Below are positions 61,421 to 64,000 of a DNA stretch of 64,000 nucleotides, one piece after another (positions within the stretch are counted from its first letter, which is position 1; every line of letters begins with the position of its first letter). The DNA comes from Jiella mangrovi (GTDB lineage: Bacteria > Pseudomonadota > Alphaproteobacteria > Rhizobiales > Rhizobiaceae). The notes below the pieces were generated by a model. It was not told the DNA's origin, made no database searches, and saw only the letters and a list, made by a program, of their open reading frames with translations. The position numbers and the translations under genes were made by a program. The DNA lies in NCBI RefSeq assembly GCF_017815135.1, contig NZ_JAGJCF010000005.1, positions 1 to 64,000 on the forward strand, in the 5' to 3' direction.

Positions 61421-63076
61421 ATGCACAGTTTCGATTTCATCGTCGTCGGTGCCGGGTCTGCCGGCTGCGTTCTCGCCAATCGCCTTTCGGAGGATGGCAC
61501 GCATTCCGTTCTTCTGATCGAGGCGGGGGGATCGGACCGCCACCCGGTGTTCTCGATTCCGCTTCTGGCCGGCGCCGCCTATTTCTGGAAATCCAGCAAC
61601 TGGAACTATGCGACCACGCCGCAGAAGGGCCTCGACGGGCGCTCCGTCGTGTGGCCGCGCGGCAAGCTGCTCGGCGGTTGCTCGTCGATCAACGGCATGA
61701 TGTACATGCGCGGCACCCGGGCCGACTATGACGTCTGGCGGCAGATGGGCCTTGCCGGCTGGGGCTATGACGACGTCCTGCCGTATTTCATTCGTGCCGA
61801 GAACAATCCCGAGCGACCGGACGATCCCTTTCACGGCGTGGGCGGCCCCTTGCATGTGGAAAAGGCGAAGGCGGCGAACCCGCTCTATCAGGCCTTCCTC
61901 GAGGCGGGCTACGACGAGGGTTTCCGCCGCAACGACGATTTCAACGGCGCCCGGCAGGAGGGGCTTGGCCGCTACGACTTCAACATCGCCGGGGGCCGGC
62001 GTGTTTCCAGCGCGACGGCCTATCTGAGGCCAGCCGAGGGGCGTCGCAACCTGACCGTCTGGACGAAGACGATGGCCCGCCGCGTGCTTCTGAAGGACGG
62101 TCGCGCGGTCGGTCTCGATGTCGTACGCAAAGGTATGCCGCAGACCGTGACCGCCAAGCGCGAGATCGTGCTGAGCTGCGGGGCGATCAATTCGCCCGCC
62201 CTGCTGCAATTGTCGGGGATCGGCGCGCCGGAGATGCTGAAAAACGCCGGCGTGGAGCCGCTCTTCGACGTGCCGGAGGTGGGGCGCAATCTGCAGGATC
62301 ACATGGGCGTTTATCTCAAATATGCCGCCAACCAGCCGATCACGCTCTACTCGCTGTTCCGTCCCGATCGCGCCGCCGCGAGCCTGTTCCGCGCCTATGT
62401 TTTCGGCAGCGGGCCGGCCACGGCGGTGCCGCTCGAAGCCGGCGGCTTTCTGAAGACGCGCCCGACGCTCGACGAGCCCGATATTCACGTCACCTTCGTG
62501 CCCGGCCTCAATCTGGAGACGACGCGGGCCGGCCAGGGGCGCCATGGCTACATCGTCAGCTACTATCAGCTGCGGCCGGAGAGCCGGGGACAGGTCACGA
62601 TCACCTCGCCGGATCCGTCCGTCGCCCCGCTCATGGATCCGGCCTATCTCAGTGCCGAGCACGATCGGCAGGTCATGCGCGATGGCCTGAAGCTGGTTCG
62701 CCGCATCGCCGAAAACCCCAGGCTGTCGCGCTACAAGGCCAGTGCCATCTCGCCGGTCGAGGCGGATCTGGCGAGCGACGACGCGATCGACGCCTGGGTT
62801 CGCCAGAACGGCGGCACCGTGTTTCATCCGACCGGCACCTGCCGGATGGGCGCGGACGGGGGGGCGGTCGTGGATGCGGAGCTGAAGGTTCGGGGCATTG
62901 CCGGATTGCGCGTCGCCGATGCGTCGATCATGCCGGCGATCGTCAGCGGAAACACCTCCGCGCCGACGATGATGATCGCTGAAAAAGCGGCCGACATGAT
63001 GCTGGGCAGGCCCGCGCCGGCACGCCAGATCGAGGCGACTTCCAGCCCGGCCGCAGCCGTTCCCGGTCAGGCGTAA
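61421..63076 (+). CDS. GMC-family FAD oxidoreductase (choline/alcohol dehydrogenase-like)
   Basis: A 551-residue enzyme. The FAD-binding start is DFIVVGAGSAGCVLANRLSED. GMC signature 1 lies in RGKLLGGCSSINGMMYMRG and signature 2 in GAINSPALLQLSGIG. The catalytic His region is FHPTGTCRMG, and the C-terminal active-site Asn lies in SGNTSAPTMMIAEKA. It oxidises an alcohol group. ATG at 61421; the frame opens earlier, at 61208, with no family match. It overlaps the convergent ABC gene by 10 bases. Confidence 0.92.
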   Translation: MHSFDFIVVGAGSAGCVLANRLSEDGTHSVLLIEAGGSDRHPVFSIPLLAGAAYFWKSSNWNYATTPQKGLDGRSVVWPRGKLLGGCSSINGMMYMRGTRADYDVWRQMGLAGWGYDDVLPYFIRAENNPERPDDPFHGVGGPLHVEKAKAANPLYQAFLEAGYDEGFRRNDDFNGARQEGLGRYDFNIAGGRRVSSATAYLRPAEGRRNLTVWTKTMARRVLLKDGRAVGLDVVRKGMPQTVTAKREIVLSCGAINSPALLQLSGIGAPEMLKNAGVEPLFDVPEVGRNLQDHMGVYLKYAANQPITLYSLFRPDRAAASLFRAYVFGSGPATAVPLEAGGFLKTRPTLDEPDIHVTFVPGLNLETTRAGQGRHGYIVSYYQLRPESRGQVTITSPDPSVAPLMDPAYLSAEHDRQVMRDGLKLVRRIAENPRLSRYKASAISPVEADLASDDAIDAWVRQNGGTVFHPTGTCRMGADGGAVVDAELKVRGIAGLRVADASIMPAIVSGNTSAPTMMIAEKAADMMLGRPAPARQIEATSSPAAAVPGQA

Positions 63077-64000
63077 CTCGGGGTCTTGGCTTCTGCGAGT
63101 GGCTGAAGCCGGGCGTCCTCGCGGGCCCGCCAGCAGCGGATCATGCGGCCTTCGCCGTCGGGCAGGAGCTTCTGCGGCTCGCTCACGCAGCGATCCAGCC
63201 GATAGGTGCAGCGGCTGTAGAGATAGCAGCCTTTCGGCAGGTCGATCGGGCTTGGAATTTCGCCGGCGAGCGTATCCTGATTGACCCGATCGACGCGGCG
63301 GTTCGTCACGTCCGGCGACAGATGGGAGGCGATCAGCGCTTTGGTGTAGGGGTGTTTGGGATCGCCGAACACCTCTTCGGTGGTGCCGATCTCGACGATC
63401 TGGCTGAGATACATGACGACCACGCGGTCACAGACCTCGCTGACCGTCGTCAGATCGTGCGAGATGAACAGGAAAGCGAGGCCGAGTTCGCTCTGCAGGC
63501 GGCGCAGAAGCGCGATCAGGCCGCTGCGGGCCGCCGGCGCGAGCACCGAGGTCGGCTCGTCGAGAATGACGAATTCCGGGTCGGTGGCGAGCGAGCGGGC
63601 GATGTTGACCCGTTGCAGCGCCCCGGCGCCCAGATCACGCGGGCGCCTCTCCAACATGCCCGGATCGAGATCGACCAGCGCCATCAATTCTTCTACGCGG
63701 GCGCGCTTTTCGGCCTTCGACAGGTTCCGGTGGACGTCGAGCGGTTCCGACAGGATCTTCTCGATCGTCCAGCGCAGATCGACGCTGTCGTATGGATCCT
63801 GAAGAACGATCTGCATGCGCGCGCGAAGGGCCTTTAGCTCGGCCGGCCTCAGCGCGTGAACGTCCTTGCGGTCGAACACCACGCTGCCGGAACTCACCTC
63901 GAACAGGCGGATGATCGACCGGCCGACGGTCGACTTGCCGGAACCGCTCTCGCCGACGAGACCGAGCGTTTCTCCCGGCATGACCTTGAGGTCGAAGTCG
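63067..64000 (-). CDS. Dipeptide/oligopeptide ABC transporter ATP-binding protein (OppF/DppF-like), 5' end outside window
   Basis: At least 311 residues are visible. Walker A is GESGSGKST, Walker [11 protein letters not shown], the Q loop IVLQDPYDS. The C-terminal oligopeptide domain has [15 protein letters not shown]. The ABC signature is unusual: LGAGALQRV replaces LSGGQxQRV. It energises peptide or nickel-type uptake with permeases that must lie beyond the right edge. The frame continues to base 64000 before the Met at 63981. Confidence 0.9.
   Translation of the reverse strand, partial: DFDLKVMPGETLGLVGESGSGKSTVGRSIIRLFEVSSGSVVFDRKDVHALRPAELKALRARMQIVLQDPYDSVDLRWTIEKILSEPLDVHRNLSKAEKRARVEELMALVDLDPGMLERRPRDLGAGALQRVNIARSLATDPEFVILDEPTSVLAPAARSGLIALLRRLQSELGLAFLFISHDLTTVSEVCDRVVVMYLSQIVEIGTTEEVFGDPKHPYTKALIASHLSPDVTNRRVDRVNQDTLAGEIPSPIDLPKGCYLYSRCTYRLDRCVSEPQKLLPDGEGRMIRCWRAREDARLQPLAEAKTPSYA

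Overview
The window reads as an accessory region of a high-GC alphaproteobacterium, most likely Hyphomicrobiales. This is judged from GC-rich codon use, the sigma/NrsF pair, MipA/OmpV, the DUF1223 protein, a TAXI-TRAP transporter and rhizobial-type IS and recombinase remnants. The genus cannot be settled from sequence alone. No rRNA, tRNA or CRISPR array was seen.

Positions 128-22534 look like one Tn7-like transposon. A 17-bp sequence (CGCGACACATAGTTTGC) occurs at 128-144 and, inverted and identical, at 22513-22529. The right end also holds repeated TGTGTCGC motifs, and a TGT tip lies at 22534. The left tip is cut exactly where an IS481-like end (1-127) begins. The core is tnsA-like, tnsB, tnsC and tniQ (13684-19586). 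Left cargo, read leftward from 10305, is one tight defence-type operon: a TerB protein, a BrxD-like DUF2791 ATPase, an Lhr/BrxHI-like helicase, two small membrane proteins, and the TerY-P triad (VWA, PP2C phosphatase, HhH-containing kinase). Divergent from it, behind a strongly structured leader, is a TnsA-like protein that appears to lack catalytic residues, coupled to a soluble FtsH-type AAA+/M41 protease. Right cargo is a small Cys-rich protein, a Ser/Thr kinase and a 154-residue partner.

Positions 21735-23345 are a graveyard: an IS3/IS2-type transposase tail, a serine recombinase tail that the transposon appears to have entered, a palindromic element and a frameshifted FAD monooxygenase. 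From 23493 to 36216 lies a run of mostly leftward small-molecule and stress genes: acetyltransferases, methyltransferases, a hydrolase, a GST, and an ECF sigma/NrsF pair downstream of a sulfite-oxidase-fold reductase, a b-type cytochrome and an MXKDX repeat protein. Positions 36318-37376 hold two genes that each lost their 5' end at one junction. From 37384 to 42469 is a LysR/MFS/NTF2-like/quinone reductase/beta-hydroxyacid dehydrogenase group, followed by IS256 debris.

Positions 43514-51034 form an efflux locus: MipA/OmpV, RND adaptor, RND pump, sensor kinase and OmpR-type regulator. After IS3 and dipeptide-permease remnants come a GntR regulator and an FRG protein.

Positions 54469-63076 form a metabolic cluster: NadC-like phosphoribosyltransferase, a fusion of PhnN with a nucleoside-monophosphate phosphorylase, a TAXI-TRAP binding protein and permease, a MarR regulator and a GMC oxidoreductase. 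The first two genes could form a phosphoribosyl cycle that turns quinolinate into nicotinate. The window ends inside a dipeptide ABC ATPase gene.
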